The notes beneath the pieces were generated by a model that did no database searches, was not told where the DNA came from, and saw nothing but the letters and a program-made list of their open reading frames with translations. A DNA stretch of 37,526 bases from Desulfuromonadales bacterium. GTDB lineage: Bacteria > Desulfobacterota > Desulfuromonadia > Desulfuromonadales > JAAXQG01. This document shows, piece by piece, positions 1-9,198 of this stretch (the first letter of the stretch is position 1; every line of letters begins with the position of its first letter). Both the position numbers and the translations under genes were made by a program. The DNA is taken from the NCBI GenBank assembly GCA_012974445.1, contig JAAXQG010000178.1, forward strand, positions 1-37,526. Direction: 5' to 3'.

Positions 1-96
1 GGATGGGAGTCGACCCAGGGGATCCTGGGGATCCCCGAAGCGGTGCGCGAAGAGATGCGCGATCGCACCGACTGGGGAGATTTTCTGCCCAGGTAG
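1..96 (+). CDS. C-terminal fragment of an unidentified CDS running in from the left edge (…GWESTQGILGIPEAVREEMRDRTDWGDFLPR*)
   Basis: Open frame 1 from base 1 to TAG at 94-96, 66 bp before the next start; family not recognisable from 31 aa. Confidence 0.55.
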   Translation, partial: GWESTQGILGIPEAVREEMRDRTDWGDFLPR

Positions 97-161
97 CCGG
101 GCCGCCGATGAAATCGAAGGATCTGAAACTCTGAAAGCATTTTCGTAGAAACAGGTGAAAT

Positions 162-1259
162 ATGAAACGACAGTACAAAACCCTGATTACCGTAACGACT
201 CTGGTGATGCTCCTTAGCGGATGCAGCCAAGAGAGCGCCCCGGAAGAACCCGTGATCCGGCCCGTCAAGGCGGCTCAGGTAGGCGAGAAGATGGAGCTTA
301 GTTCACGCGCCCTGCCCGGAAGAGCGGCGGCCACCCAGGAGGTGAATCTCTCCTTCCGGGTAGCGGGGCCCCTGGTGCAATTTCCCGTGGCGGTCGGGGA
401 CGAGGTCCGGAAGGGAGAGCTGCTGGCGCGCATCGATCCCCGTGACTTCGAGGTTGAGCTTCGACGCGTGAAGGGGCAACTGGAGAAGGCCGAGGCCGCA
501 AGCAAACTGGCGCGCAGCGAGTATGAGCGGCTGCTGCGCATTCAGAAACAGGATCCCGGGGCCATCAGTGAGTCCATGGTCGCCAGCCGCCATGAACAGC
601 TCGAAAGGGCCACGGCGGATATCGGCTCGTTAAAGGCTGCAGTGGCCAGTGCCGAGGACGCCCTGAGCTACAGCTACCTGAAGGCCCCCTTCAGCGGAAC
701 GGTGGTCAAAACCTTCGCCGAGAACTACGAGGACGTTCGCCCCAAGCAACCCATACTGCGTCTGGTGGACACCCGGCGCATAGAGTTTACCGTCAGCGTC
801 CCGGAGCATCTCATCTCTCACGCAGCCTTTGTGGAGAACATTCGGGTCAGCTTCGATGCCTTTGCGGGCAAGGCCATCGAGGCCCAGGTCAAGGAAATCG
901 GCAAGGAGGCCTCTCCCACCACCCGTACCTACCCGGTGACCCTGATCATGGAGCAACCCCCGGGATTCAGGATTCTGCCCGGAATGGCCGGTGAGGCCCG
1001 GGGGGAGCTGCGCCTGACCCGGGATGATCAACAGGGGGGGCATGATATCCCCCTGAGCGCGCTGTTCTCGGACAAGGAGGGGGCAAGCGGCGTCTGGGTC
1101 ATCGAAGATGGAAGCAGGGTCAGGCTCCGTGAGATCAAGACGGGACGGCTCACAGACAAGGGCATCCTCGTTGAAGAAGGCCTCAGCCTCGGGGAATGGA
1201 TCGTAACGGCAGGAGTGCACTACCTGCGCGACGGACAGCAAGTCCGCATTCTCAAGTAA
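162..1259 (+). CDS. RND efflux periplasmic adaptor (membrane fusion protein), lipoprotein
   Basis: Lipobox LLSGCSQ; HlyD/AcrA-like pattern (LSFRVAGPLVQFPVAVGDEVRKGELLARIDPRDFE; YSYLKAPFSGTVVK); directly upstream of an RND permease. Confidence 0.93.
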   Translation: MKRQYKTLITVTTLVMLLSGCSQESAPEEPVIRPVKAAQVGEKMELSSRALPGRAAATQEVNLSFRVAGPLVQFPVAVGDEVRKGELLARIDPRDFEVELRRVKGQLEKAEAASKLARSEYERLLRIQKQDPGAISESMVASRHEQLERATADIGSLKAAVASAEDALSYSYLKAPFSGTVVKTFAENYEDVRPKQPILRLVDTRRIEFTVSVPEHLISHAAFVENIRVSFDAFAGKAIEAQVKEIGKEASPTTRTYPVTLIMEQPPGFRILPGMAGEARGELRLTRDDQQGGHDIPLSALFSDKEGASGVWVIEDGSRVRLREIKTGRLTDKGILVEEGLSLGEWIVTAGVHYLRDGQQVRILK

Positions 1260-1276
1260 GATACAGGAGTACTGCC

Positions 1277-4200
1277 GTGAATCTTACCTCTTTTGCCATT
1301 GAAAAAAGAACCGTCACCTACTTTGCCGTCATACTGCTGGTGGTGGCTGGCATCGCCAGTTTCTTCAAACTCGGTCAGCTCGAGGACCCGGAGTTTACCG
1401 TCAAGTCGGCGGCGATCTCCACCCTCTACCCCGGCGCCAGCCCTCAGGAGGTGGAACAGGAGGTGACCGACCGCATCGAGCTGGCCATCCAGCAGATGCC
1501 GCAGATCGAAAGCGTCGAGTCCCTGTCGCGCAGCGGACATTCCATCATCAAGGTGGAGATGAAGCAGGAGTACTGGTCCGACCGTCTCCCCCAGGTCTGG
1601 GACGAGCTGCGCCGCAAGGTGCGGGATATCGAAGCAACCCTGCCCCCCGGAGCCCGCAAGCCTGTGGTCATGGACGATTTCGGAGATGTGTACGGCCTGC
1701 TGCTGGCGGTCACGGGAGACGGATTCTCCTATGCCGAGCTAGAGCAGTATGTGGATGAGCTGCGCAAGGAACTCAGCCTCGTCGAGGGGGTGGCCAAGGT
1801 GGCCCTCTGGGGAGTTCAGGACAAGGCGATCTTCCTGGACATCTCCCAGAAGCAGCTCAGCGAACTGGGGCTGACCTCGGAGACCATTGTGTCGACCCTG
1901 AGCCGCCAGAACATGGTGGTCGACGCCGGCAGCGTCAATGTGGCCCAGGAGCGGTTGCGTATCGCCGCATCGGGCAGCTTCGGCTCCCCGGAGGATATCG
2001 AAAACGTCAGGCTGCGCGTCAGTCCCCTGGAGCTTCTGGGGCAGGCGGCCAGAGGGGGGGAAATCGACGCAAACGACGAGCTGGTCACCGTCTCGGATAT
2101 CGCCACGGTACGACGCGGCTATCTGGATCCGCCCCGGACCCTCATGAGGTTTAACGGGGAGCCCGGCATCGCCCTGGCCATCTCCAACATCTCCGGCACC
2201 AATGTGGTCGAATTGGGGCAGGCCGTGGAGAGCCGCCTGGAGCAGCTCAGGGGCGAGTTGCCCGTGGGCATCGAATTTCATCGCATCGCCTGGCAGCCCG
2301 ATCTGGTCAGCGAGTCCATCGACTCCTTCATGGTCAACCTGCTCCAGGCCGTGGTCATCGTCCTGGTGGTGCTCACCCTGGCCATGGGATGGCGCATGGG
2401 CATGATCATCGGCAGCGGCCTGATCCTCACCATCCTCGGAACCTTCATGGTCATGGCCGTCTGGGGCATCGACCTGCAGCGCATGTCCCTGGGCGCGCTG
2501 GTTATCGCCCTGGGCATGATGGTGGACAACGCCATCGTGGTGGCTGACGGTATCGCCGTACGGCTGGAAAGCGGCATGGACCGCACCAAGGCAGCCATCG
2601 AGAGCGCCACCCAGGCCGCCTGGCCTCTGCTCGGAGCCACCATCGTGGCGGTTATGGCCTTTTATCCCATCTTCGCCTCCAAGGCCAACGCCGGCGAGTA
2701 CTGCCGCACCCTGTTCATCGTGGTGGGCGTCTCCCTGATGATAAGCTGGCTGCTGGCCATGACGGTCACCCCCCTGCAGTGCATCGACATGCTTGCCGCT
2801 CCCAAAAAAGATCGACCGCAGAAGGACCCCTACGGCGGGCGCTTCTACCGGCTGTTTCGTCGCCTCCTGGAGACGAGTATCCGCAGGCGCTTTCTATCCC
2901 TGATACTGATGTGCCTGCTGCTGGGCGGATCCCTGGCGGGCTTCTCCGGCGTCAAGCAGATGTTTTTCCCCGATTCAAGCCGTCAGCAGTTCATGGTGGA
3001 TTACTGGGCTCCCGAGGGAACGCGCATCCAGCAGGTCTCTGCCGATCTCGGCCCCATCGAGCAGCGCCTGGGGGCCGATGCGAGGGTGAAGAACCTGAGC
3101 ACCTTCGTCGGGGCCGGTCCACCGCGCTTCTACCTGCCTGTGGAGCCCGAGAAGAACTACCAATCCTACGCCCAGCTCATCGTTAACACCCAGAGCCTTG
3201 AGGACGTCAACAGCCTCATCGCCGAGCTCGAACCCTGGCTCAAGGAGACCATGCCCCAGGCGCTGATCCGGGTCCGCAAGTATGGCGTCGGCCCCAGCGA
3301 CGCCTGGCCCATCGAGCTGCGTTTCAGCGGTCCGGCCGAGGCAGATCCCGTTGTGCTGCGCTCTCTGGCCGACCAGGGGATGGCCATACTGGAGATGAGC
3401 CCCCTGGCCAAGGACGTGCGCACCAACTGGCGCCAGCGGGTCAAGACCCTGGTGGCCGACTACGATCAGGATCGCGGGCGCTGGTCGGGCATCTCCCGGG
3501 AGGACCTGGCCAAGGGGACCAAGAGGGCTTTCGACGGCCTGCCCGTGGGACTCTTTCGCGACGGAGACGACCTGACCCCCATTCTGATTCGCAACGTGGA
3601 GCGGGAGCGCCAGAACATCTCGGCCCTCGACGTGCTGCAGATCCAGGGTGCCCTCTCCACCGAGAGCGTTCCCCTCTCCCAGGTAACACAAAGCCTGGAG
3701 CTGCGCTGGGAGGATCCCATCATCTGGCGCTACGACCGGCGCAGGGCCATCAGCGTCCAGGCTTCCCCCAAGGGCGTGACCTTCCCCAGCTTCAGGGCGA
3801 GTGTGATCGAGGAGCTGGAGGGCATTGAACTGCCCCCCGGTTACCGGATGGATTGGGGCGGAGAGTTCAAGAGCACTCAGGATGCGCGCAGCTCCCTGGT
3901 CCCAGGGGTGGTCCCGGCGGTGGTCATCATGCTCTTTATCATCGTGGCTCTGTTCAACGCCTTCAGGCCCGCCCTGATCATCGTTTTGACCATTCCCTTC
4001 GCGCTCATCGGCATCACCTGGGGGCTGCTGTGGTCAAACACCGCCTTCGGCTTCATGGCGCTGCTCGGGGCCATGAGCCTCTCGGGCATGATGATCAAAA
4101 ACGCCATCGTCCTGCTCGACCAGATCAACCTGGAGCTGGCGGGGGGCAAGGACCTGTACCAGGCCGTAATCGACTCGGCTCTCTCGCGCCTGCGCCCTGT

Positions 4201-4357
4201 GGTTCTTGCGGCGGCAACCACCGTGCTGGGGGTCATCCCCCTCATGGGCGATCTGTTCTGGGTCTCCATGTCGGTGACCATCATGGCGGGGCTGGCCTTC
4301 GGGACGGTGCTGACCATGATCATGGTTCCGGTGCTCTATGCGGTCTTAGAACAATGA
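1277..4357 (+). CDS. RND superfamily efflux permease (AcrB/MexB-type); likely GTG start at 1277
   Basis: FAIEKRTVTYFAVILLVVAGIASFFKLGQLEDPEFTVKSAAISTLYPGASPQEVEQEVT and G..VDNAIVVADGI motifs. ORF track starts at 1196, but GTG 1277 follows the adaptor stop and an AGGAGT Shine-Dalgarno-like site. Confidence 0.94.
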   Translation: MNLTSFAIEKRTVTYFAVILLVVAGIASFFKLGQLEDPEFTVKSAAISTLYPGASPQEVEQEVTDRIELAIQQMPQIESVESLSRSGHSIIKVEMKQEYWSDRLPQVWDELRRKVRDIEATLPPGARKPVVMDDFGDVYGLLLAVTGDGFSYAELEQYVDELRKELSLVEGVAKVALWGVQDKAIFLDISQKQLSELGLTSETIVSTLSRQNMVVDAGSVNVAQERLRIAASGSFGSPEDIENVRLRVSPLELLGQAARGGEIDANDELVTVSDIATVRRGYLDPPRTLMRFNGEPGIALAISNISGTNVVELGQAVESRLEQLRGELPVGIEFHRIAWQPDLVSESIDSFMVNLLQAVVIVLVVLTLAMGWRMGMIIGSGLILTILGTFMVMAVWGIDLQRMSLGALVIALGMMVDNAIVVADGIAVRLESGMDRTKAAIESATQAAWPLLGATIVAVMAFYPIFASKANAGEYCRTLFIVVGVSLMISWLLAMTVTPLQCIDMLAAPKKDRPQKDPYGGRFYRLFRRLLETSIRRRFLSLILMCLLLGGSLAGFSGVKQMFFPDSSRQQFMVDYWAPEGTRIQQVSADLGPIEQRLGADARVKNLSTFVGAGPPRFYLPVEPEKNYQSYAQLIVNTQSLEDVNSLIAELEPWLKETMPQALIRVRKYGVGPSDAWPIELRFSGPAEADPVVLRSLADQGMAILEMSPLAKDVRTNWRQRVKTLVADYDQDRGRWSGISREDLAKGTKRAFDGLPVGLFRDGDDLTPILIRNVERERQNISALDVLQIQGALSTESVPLSQVTQSLELRWEDPIIWRYDRRRAISVQASPKGVTFPSFRASVIEELEGIELPPGYRMDWGGEFKSTQDARSSLVPGVVPAVVIMLFIIVALFNAFRPALIIVLTIPFALIGITWGLLWSNTAFGFMALLGAMSLSGMMIKNAIVLLDQINLELAGGKDLYQAVIDSALSRLRPVVLAAATTVLGVIPLMGDLFWVSMSVTIMAGLAFGTVLTMIMVPVLYAVLEQ

Positions 4358-5672
4358 GCAACGGGCAGACGAACTTGACATAGAAGGGCCAGAGCTTCCA
4401 GAAGAGCCCCTGTTCGAGGTCGGGGTACCCCTGACGGATCTCCTCGAGAATGGCGTTGCGGTGCCAGATCCATCCGAGAAAGAGACAGAACAGCAGCCCG
4501 ATGATGGGCTGGGCGTATTGGGTCGTGAGGGTGACAACCAGCCCGAAGAGCGCCCCGAAGTTGTAGATAATCAGGACACTGACGCCCGTGATCAGAGCTC
4601 CGACGATCCAGCCCGCCTGCCTGCGGCTGCGGTTGCTTCGCTCGACCATGTAGGCGACGGGCACCTCCAGGATGGAGATGGAAGAGGTCAGGGCCGCGAT
4701 GCTCATGAGAAGAAAGAAGAACAGAGCGACCAGAAGCCCCCCCTGCCCCATGGTGTCGAAGAAAGAAGGCAGGACGGTGAATATGAGGGTGTCGGAATTA
4801 AGCAGTTCGCCGCTGGCCGAAAAAATCTCGACCCCCTTGGCCTTGGCGACGTACATGGCCGGCAGAATCAGCAGACCAGCCAGAAAAGCGATCCCCGTAT
4901 CGATGAGGGTGACAAAGGCTCCGAGCTTGGGGAGGTTCTCCCCCTTGCCGATGTAGGAGCCGTAGACCATCATGGTGCCTACCCCCAGCGACATGGAGAA
5001 GAAGGCCTGCCCCAGGGCGCTGACAATCAGGTCGGGGCTGGCGATCTGGCCGAAGTCGGGCAACAGATAGATGCGAAGGCCCTCCATGGCCCCCTCGAAG
5101 CTCAGGACATAGCCGATGAGCACAACCAGCAGCACGACCAGGGCGGGCATGAGACGGGTGGACCACTTCTCGATGCCGTTCTTGACCCCGCCGTTGACGA
5201 TGAGGATGGTCAGCACCATGAAGATCAGGGTGAAGAGGATATTGCGACCGGTTCCGAAGCCCACGCACCAGGCGGCCACCCCATCGGCCCCGGCCATGCG
5301 GGCCAGCGGCTCGATGAAGTAGGCGATCATCCAGCCGGCAACGATGCCGTAGAAGCTCAGGATCAGGGAGGCGGCGAGGATGCCGCAGCTTCCGACGATA
5401 AATCCCAGCTTCTTCGTCCTTTCACCCCGGGCGATATGCCGCAGCGCCTCGACGGGGTTGGCCTGGGCATGGCGGCCGATCACCAGTTCGGCCATGAGCA
5501 CCGGATAGGCCAGACAGAAGGAAAGGATGAGGTAGACGAGCAGAAAAGCTCCCCCGCCGTTACTTGCCACCTGAGTGGGAAAGCCCCAGATATTGCCCAG
5601 ACCGACGGCGGAGCCTGCCGCCGCCATGATAAAGCCGAATTGGGAAGTGAATTGACCACGTTTGCCTTGCAT
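4320..5672 (-). CDS. Sodium-dependent transporter, SNF (neurotransmitter:sodium symporter) family
   Basis: FGFIMAAAGSAVGLGNIWGFPTQVASNGGGAFLLVYL signature; multiple hydrophobic segments; 3' end overlaps the convergent RND permease by 38 bp. Confidence 0.93.
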   Translation of the reverse strand: MQGKRGQFTSQFGFIMAAAGSAVGLGNIWGFPTQVASNGGGAFLLVYLILSFCLAYPVLMAELVIGRHAQANPVEALRHIARGERTKKLGFIVGSCGILAASLILSFYGIVAGWMIAYFIEPLARMAGADGVAAWCVGFGTGRNILFTLIFMVLTILIVNGGVKNGIEKWSTRLMPALVVLLVVLIGYVLSFEGAMEGLRIYLLPDFGQIASPDLIVSALGQAFFSMSLGVGTMMVYGSYIGKGENLPKLGAFVTLIDTGIAFLAGLLILPAMYVAKAKGVEIFSASGELLNSDTLIFTVLPSFFDTMGQGGLLVALFFFLLMSIAALTSSISILEVPVAYMVERSNRSRRQAGWIVGALITGVSVLIIYNFGALFGLVVTLTTQYAQPIIGLLFCLFLGWIWHRNAILEEIRQGYPDLEQGLFWKLWPFYVKFVCPLLIVLRPHRAPEP

Positions 5673-5773
5673 ACAAATGCCCTGTCCTTTATGTAAGTCC
5701 GGTTAAAAAATAATGGTGATATATACCAAAAGAAGGTTCGCTACTTTACAGTGGTTTCTTTGTGGAAAAAGAG

Positions 5774-5814
5774 CCCCCTCTCCCTTGACGGGAGAGGGTT
5801 GGGGTGAGGGTGAG
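5774..5814. repeat. Palindromic REP-like element: CCCTCTCCC-TTGAC-GGGAGAGGG followed by TTGGGGTGAGGGTGA
   Basis: Perfect 9-bp inverted repeat (5776-5784 / 5790-5798) plus the GGGGTGAGGG tail typical of widespread intergenic palindromic repeats. Confidence 0.7.
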
Positions 5815-6004
5815 CCTCTGGTCCAGCCCCCTGTGCGGTGCCGACCATCTTGACAAGCTACTTCAGAAAAGGGGCGAAACATGATATTTTTACGGATGTT
5901 TTCATCCCCGAAGGGCCCTGAGTGGCGTCTGTCGCCCGGCCGCTGCGACCTGAGCTGGGAACGCGCAATACCTCAATCGTTACGCGACTAACACAAGAGA
6001 TACC

Positions 6005-6499
6005 ATGAAAAAAATTCTCATAAGCAGCTGCCTACTCGGAGGGGCCGATCGCTACAACGGGTCTAATTTAAGGATCGAGAGTGAACTGATCGAGCAATGG
6101 CGGACCCAGGGACGCATCGCCTCCTTCTGCCCCGAGGTCGCCGCTGGCCTGGGTACGCCGCGCGCAGCCGCCGAGATCAGGGGGGGCGATGGTCGCTGCG
6201 TGCTAAAGGGCAGCGCCCGGGTGCAGACCGCATCCGGAGAGGACCTCAGCGCCAACTTCATGGCCGGTGCCCGGCTGGCGCTGGAGCTCTGCCGCAATCA
6301 GGGCATAGGCGTAGCCCTGCTTGCGGAGTCGAGCCCTTCCTGCGGCAGCACCCGGATCTACGACGGCCATTTCCGGCAGCGAAAGATCGAAGGTGTCGGG
6401 GTCAGCACGGCGCTGCTTGAGCAGCACGGCATCCGGGTTTTCAGCCAACACCAGATTGAGGAGGCGGCAAAATACCTGATGACATGGACCGCCCCCTGA
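6005..6499 (+). CDS. DUF523 domain protein
   Basis: ILISSCLLGGADRYNG N-terminus, FCPEVAAGLGTPR, ESSPSCGSTRIYDG: DUF523 pattern. Confidence 0.88.
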   Translation: MKKILISSCLLGGADRYNGSNLRIESELIEQWRTQGRIASFCPEVAAGLGTPRAAAEIRGGDGRCVLKGSARVQTASGEDLSANFMAGARLALELCRNQGIGVALLAESSPSCGSTRIYDGHFRQRKIEGVGVSTALLEQHGIRVFSQHQIEEAAKYLMTWTAP

Positions 6500-6576
6500 T
6501 ATCGCCCTGCGTGCAACCCTGCGATTTCTTCTCCTTGCGCTGATCCCCTTCATCGCCAACAACCCCCCTTGCGCCG

Positions 6577-9066
6577 CTAGCCCTCAAGGCTTTCCCTGAC
6601 GGCCAGCGAGAGATCTGCGAGCTCAAAGGGCTTGATGAGAATCTTGCGTATGCCCAGCTGCGAAGGGTTCAGGTGCCGGATGCGCTCGGAATAGCCGGTG
6701 CACAGGATGATGGGCAGCTCGGGGCACTCGGCATGGATCGCCTCGGCGAGCCTCTCTCCTGTGAGCCCGGGCATGGTCTGGTCCGTCACCACCAGATCGA
6801 AGGACTCCGGGCTCCTGAAAAGGCCGAGGGCCTCCCGGCTGTCTGCGGTAGCCGTCACCTGATAGCCCAGCCCTTCGAGAAACTCGGTGCCGATGGCGAG
6901 AATGTCATTATCGTCGTCCACCAGCAGAATTCGCCCCTGCCCCCGGGGACTCTCCGGGGTCGCGGGTACCTGCTCCTGCGCCTCCCCGGCCTGATCGAGC
7001 TTCGGCAGCAGAATTTTGAAACTCGTCCCTTGCCCCGGTGTTGACCGGACGCTGATCTCCCCCCCCATGGAGGCGACGATGCCATGAACCATGGCCAGCC
7101 CCATGCCGGTGCCTTCGCCCTGCGGCTTGGTGGTGAAGAAGGGATCGAAGATGCGCTCCTGAACCCCCGGGTCGATCCCCTGCCCCGTATCGCTGAGCTC
7201 CAGCTGCATGTAGGGCCCCGGCGCAAGCGGGTGGGTGACGGAGCTTTGCCCGGCGTCCAGGTCCAGGGGCTTGAGGCTCAGGCTCAGAATCCCCCCCGTC
7301 GCGCGCATGGCGTAGCCAGCATTGGTGCCCAGATTCATGATGAGCTGGTGAACCTGGCTGGGATCGCCCTTGACCGCCCCTGCGGCCAGCGCCTCCACCC
7401 GGATCTCGATGGTGGACGGCAGGGAGCTGCGCAGCAGGTTCAGGACTTCGCTGGCCACGACGGCAAGCTCCACGCGGCGCCGCTCCGGTTCGCGGCGCCG
7501 GGAAAAGACCAGAATCTGATTCACCATCTCCCTGGCCCGCCCCGCCACCTTCCTGATGCGCTCGAGATTCCTCTGTACGGCGCTGTCCTGCTGCGTGCCG
7601 GCAAGGGCCAGCTCGGTGTAGCCCAGAATGGCCGCCACGATGTTGTTGAAGTCGTGGGCGATCCCCCCCGCCAGGGTGCCCAGCTCCTCCATCTTCTGCT
7701 GCTGCCTGAGCCTGGCCTCCATCTTGAGCTTTTCGGTGACGTCGCGCACCACCTCCACGATATTGACCACCTCCCCCTGCTCGTTGAGCACGGGGCTGAT
7801 ACTGAGATCTCCGGCCAGCTCCGAGCCGTCCTTGCGGCGATAGCTGCCCTGCCCGCTCCATGTCTTTCCCTTGCGCAGATGATCCCAGATCTGTCGGTAG
7901 AAGGCTTCGTCATGCTTGCTGTGGCGGAGCATGGCGATAGGGTTGCCCAGTAGATCCTTCTCGTCGTAACCGAGCATGCCGAGAAAAGCCGGATTGCTGT
8001 ACACGAGGGTCCCTTCGGGGTCGAGCATGAAGATGCCGTCCTGCGCCTGCTCGATGGCGGTGTGCATCCGCTGCCGACTTCGCAGCTCCTGCTTGAGCTC
8101 GGCGGTGGCCGCATTGACCCTGCGGCGCAGGGTACGGTTCCAGAGCATGATCCCACTGAAGGTCAGCAGAACCAGCAACACCACGGCGCCGCCGTAAGTC
8201 CAGACACGCCGGCTGCGCAGCAGCAGGCTGAGGTAGTTCTGATCCAGCCTTATCCAGCGGTTGTAGATGGCGGCGTGCTCGGCCCTGCTGATGCCATCGA
8301 GCCCTTTTTGAAGAACGCTCACGAGCATCGGCCAGTCGGAGCGCACGGCGATACGATTGTAGATCCTGTAATCCGTGTGTCCGGCCACGCGCAGGTTCGT
8401 GATCCCCTTATCCTCGATAAAATAGCTCGCCTGGGGCAGGCTGATGATGGTGGCGTCAATTTCGTCGAAGGAGACATGAAGCAGGGCGGCGAGATAATTG
8501 TAGACGGGCTGGATGTGGATCCCCGGATGGTACTTGCGTACATAGTCGATGACCGCATACTCCTTGGGCAGGGCCAGTTCCATCCCCCTGTCTTCCATAT
8601 CGGCCAGTGTCAGGAACTGATCGGTCCGGCTACGGTTCACCAGGATGGTCGTGGGCAGCACCAGATAGGGGCGCGTCACCTCCATATGGTCAACGGCAGC
8701 CGGGTTCCCCGCGAAGGCGGCAATCAGGTCGATTTCCCGCGCCCTGGCCATCCTGAGCAGCTCGACCATGTTCTCGGGCTCGACCACCCGGATACGCAGT
8801 GCGAGGCTCTTCTCCAGCACTCTGATGTAGTCGGCCACCATCCCCTGGTAGAGACCGTGCTCGTCGAGATACTCCAGAGGCCGGTTTGCGGGCGTAGCCG
8901 CCAGCACCAGGGGACGCTCGAGGTCACCGAGCCACTGCCGCTCCTGCGCCGAGAGGAGATCTGCCTGCTGGGCCAGGACGGGGATGACGCGAAGGAGCAC
9001 GAGCAGGAGCAGGGCGGACAAGATGATCAGAACAGAGACCAGGGAGGCAGGGCTGGAAGACTTCAT
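6577..9066 (-). CDS. Hybrid sensor histidine kinase: N-terminal periplasmic SBP_bac_3-like sensor, TM, PAS, HisKA, HATPase, C-terminal receiver
   Basis: RPLVLAATPANRPLEYLDEHGLYQGMVADYIRVLEK (periplasmic binding fold), IEQAQDGIFMLDPEGTLVYSNPAFLGMLGY (PAS), GGIAHDFNNIVAAILGY (H box), GTGMGLAMVHGI (G box), ILLVDDDNDILAIG…VVTDQTMPGLTG…KPF (REC). Confidence 0.93.
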   Translation of the reverse strand: MKSSSPASLVSVLIILSALLLLVLLRVIPVLAQQADLLSAQERQWLGDLERPLVLAATPANRPLEYLDEHGLYQGMVADYIRVLEKSLALRIRVVEPENMVELLRMARAREIDLIAAFAGNPAAVDHMEVTRPYLVLPTTILVNRSRTDQFLTLADMEDRGMELALPKEYAVIDYVRKYHPGIHIQPVYNYLAALLHVSFDEIDATIISLPQASYFIEDKGITNLRVAGHTDYRIYNRIAVRSDWPMLVSVLQKGLDGISRAEHAAIYNRWIRLDQNYLSLLLRSRRVWTYGGAVVLLVLLTFSGIMLWNRTLRRRVNAATAELKQELRSRQRMHTAIEQAQDGIFMLDPEGTLVYSNPAFLGMLGYDEKDLLGNPIAMLRHSKHDEAFYRQIWDHLRKGKTWSGQGSYRRKDGSELAGDLSISPVLNEQGEVVNIVEVVRDVTEKLKMEARLRQQQKMEELGTLAGGIAHDFNNIVAAILGYTELALAGTQQDSAVQRNLERIRKVAGRAREMVNQILVFSRRREPERRRVELAVVASEVLNLLRSSLPSTIEIRVEALAAGAVKGDPSQVHQLIMNLGTNAGYAMRATGGILSLSLKPLDLDAGQSSVTHPLAPGPYMQLELSDTGQGIDPGVQERIFDPFFTTKPQGEGTGMGLAMVHGIVASMGGEISVRSTPGQGTSFKILLPKLDQAGEAQEQVPATPESPRGQGRILLVDDDNDILAIGTEFLEGLGYQVTATADSREALGLFRSPESFDLVVTDQTMPGLTGERLAEAIHAECPELPIILCTGYSERIRHLNPSQLGIRKILIKPFELADLSLAVRESLEG

Positions 9067-9111
9067 CGGACTCCTGCTTATGCTACATTTATTTCAGGTT
9101 CTTCGTCCGGC

Positions 9112-9145
9112 GTCGCCCGCGCGGCGACCCGACCCATTGTACAAT
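9112..9145. promoter_or_regulatory. Candidate regulatory palindromes between divergent kinase and response-regulator genes (GTCGCC-N5-GGCGAC and ATTGTACAAT)
   Basis: Inverted repeat 9112-9117/9123-9128 and perfect 10-bp palindrome 9136-9145 in the 132-bp divergent intergenic region. Confidence 0.35.
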
Positions 9146-9198
9146 TCATTATATCGTCCGAAGCAGGAGAATTCGACATCGCCCCCGGAAACGGGAGC

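Noticed and set aside
4461-5696. 411-aa plus-strand ORF antisense to the SNF transporter
   Set aside because: Low-complexity D/E/Q/H/G-rich translation typical of the antisense of a membrane protein gene
8062-9198. 5' extension of the sigma-54 regulator ORF
   Set aside because: Antisense to the histidine kinase; the receiver domain begins only after ATG 9199
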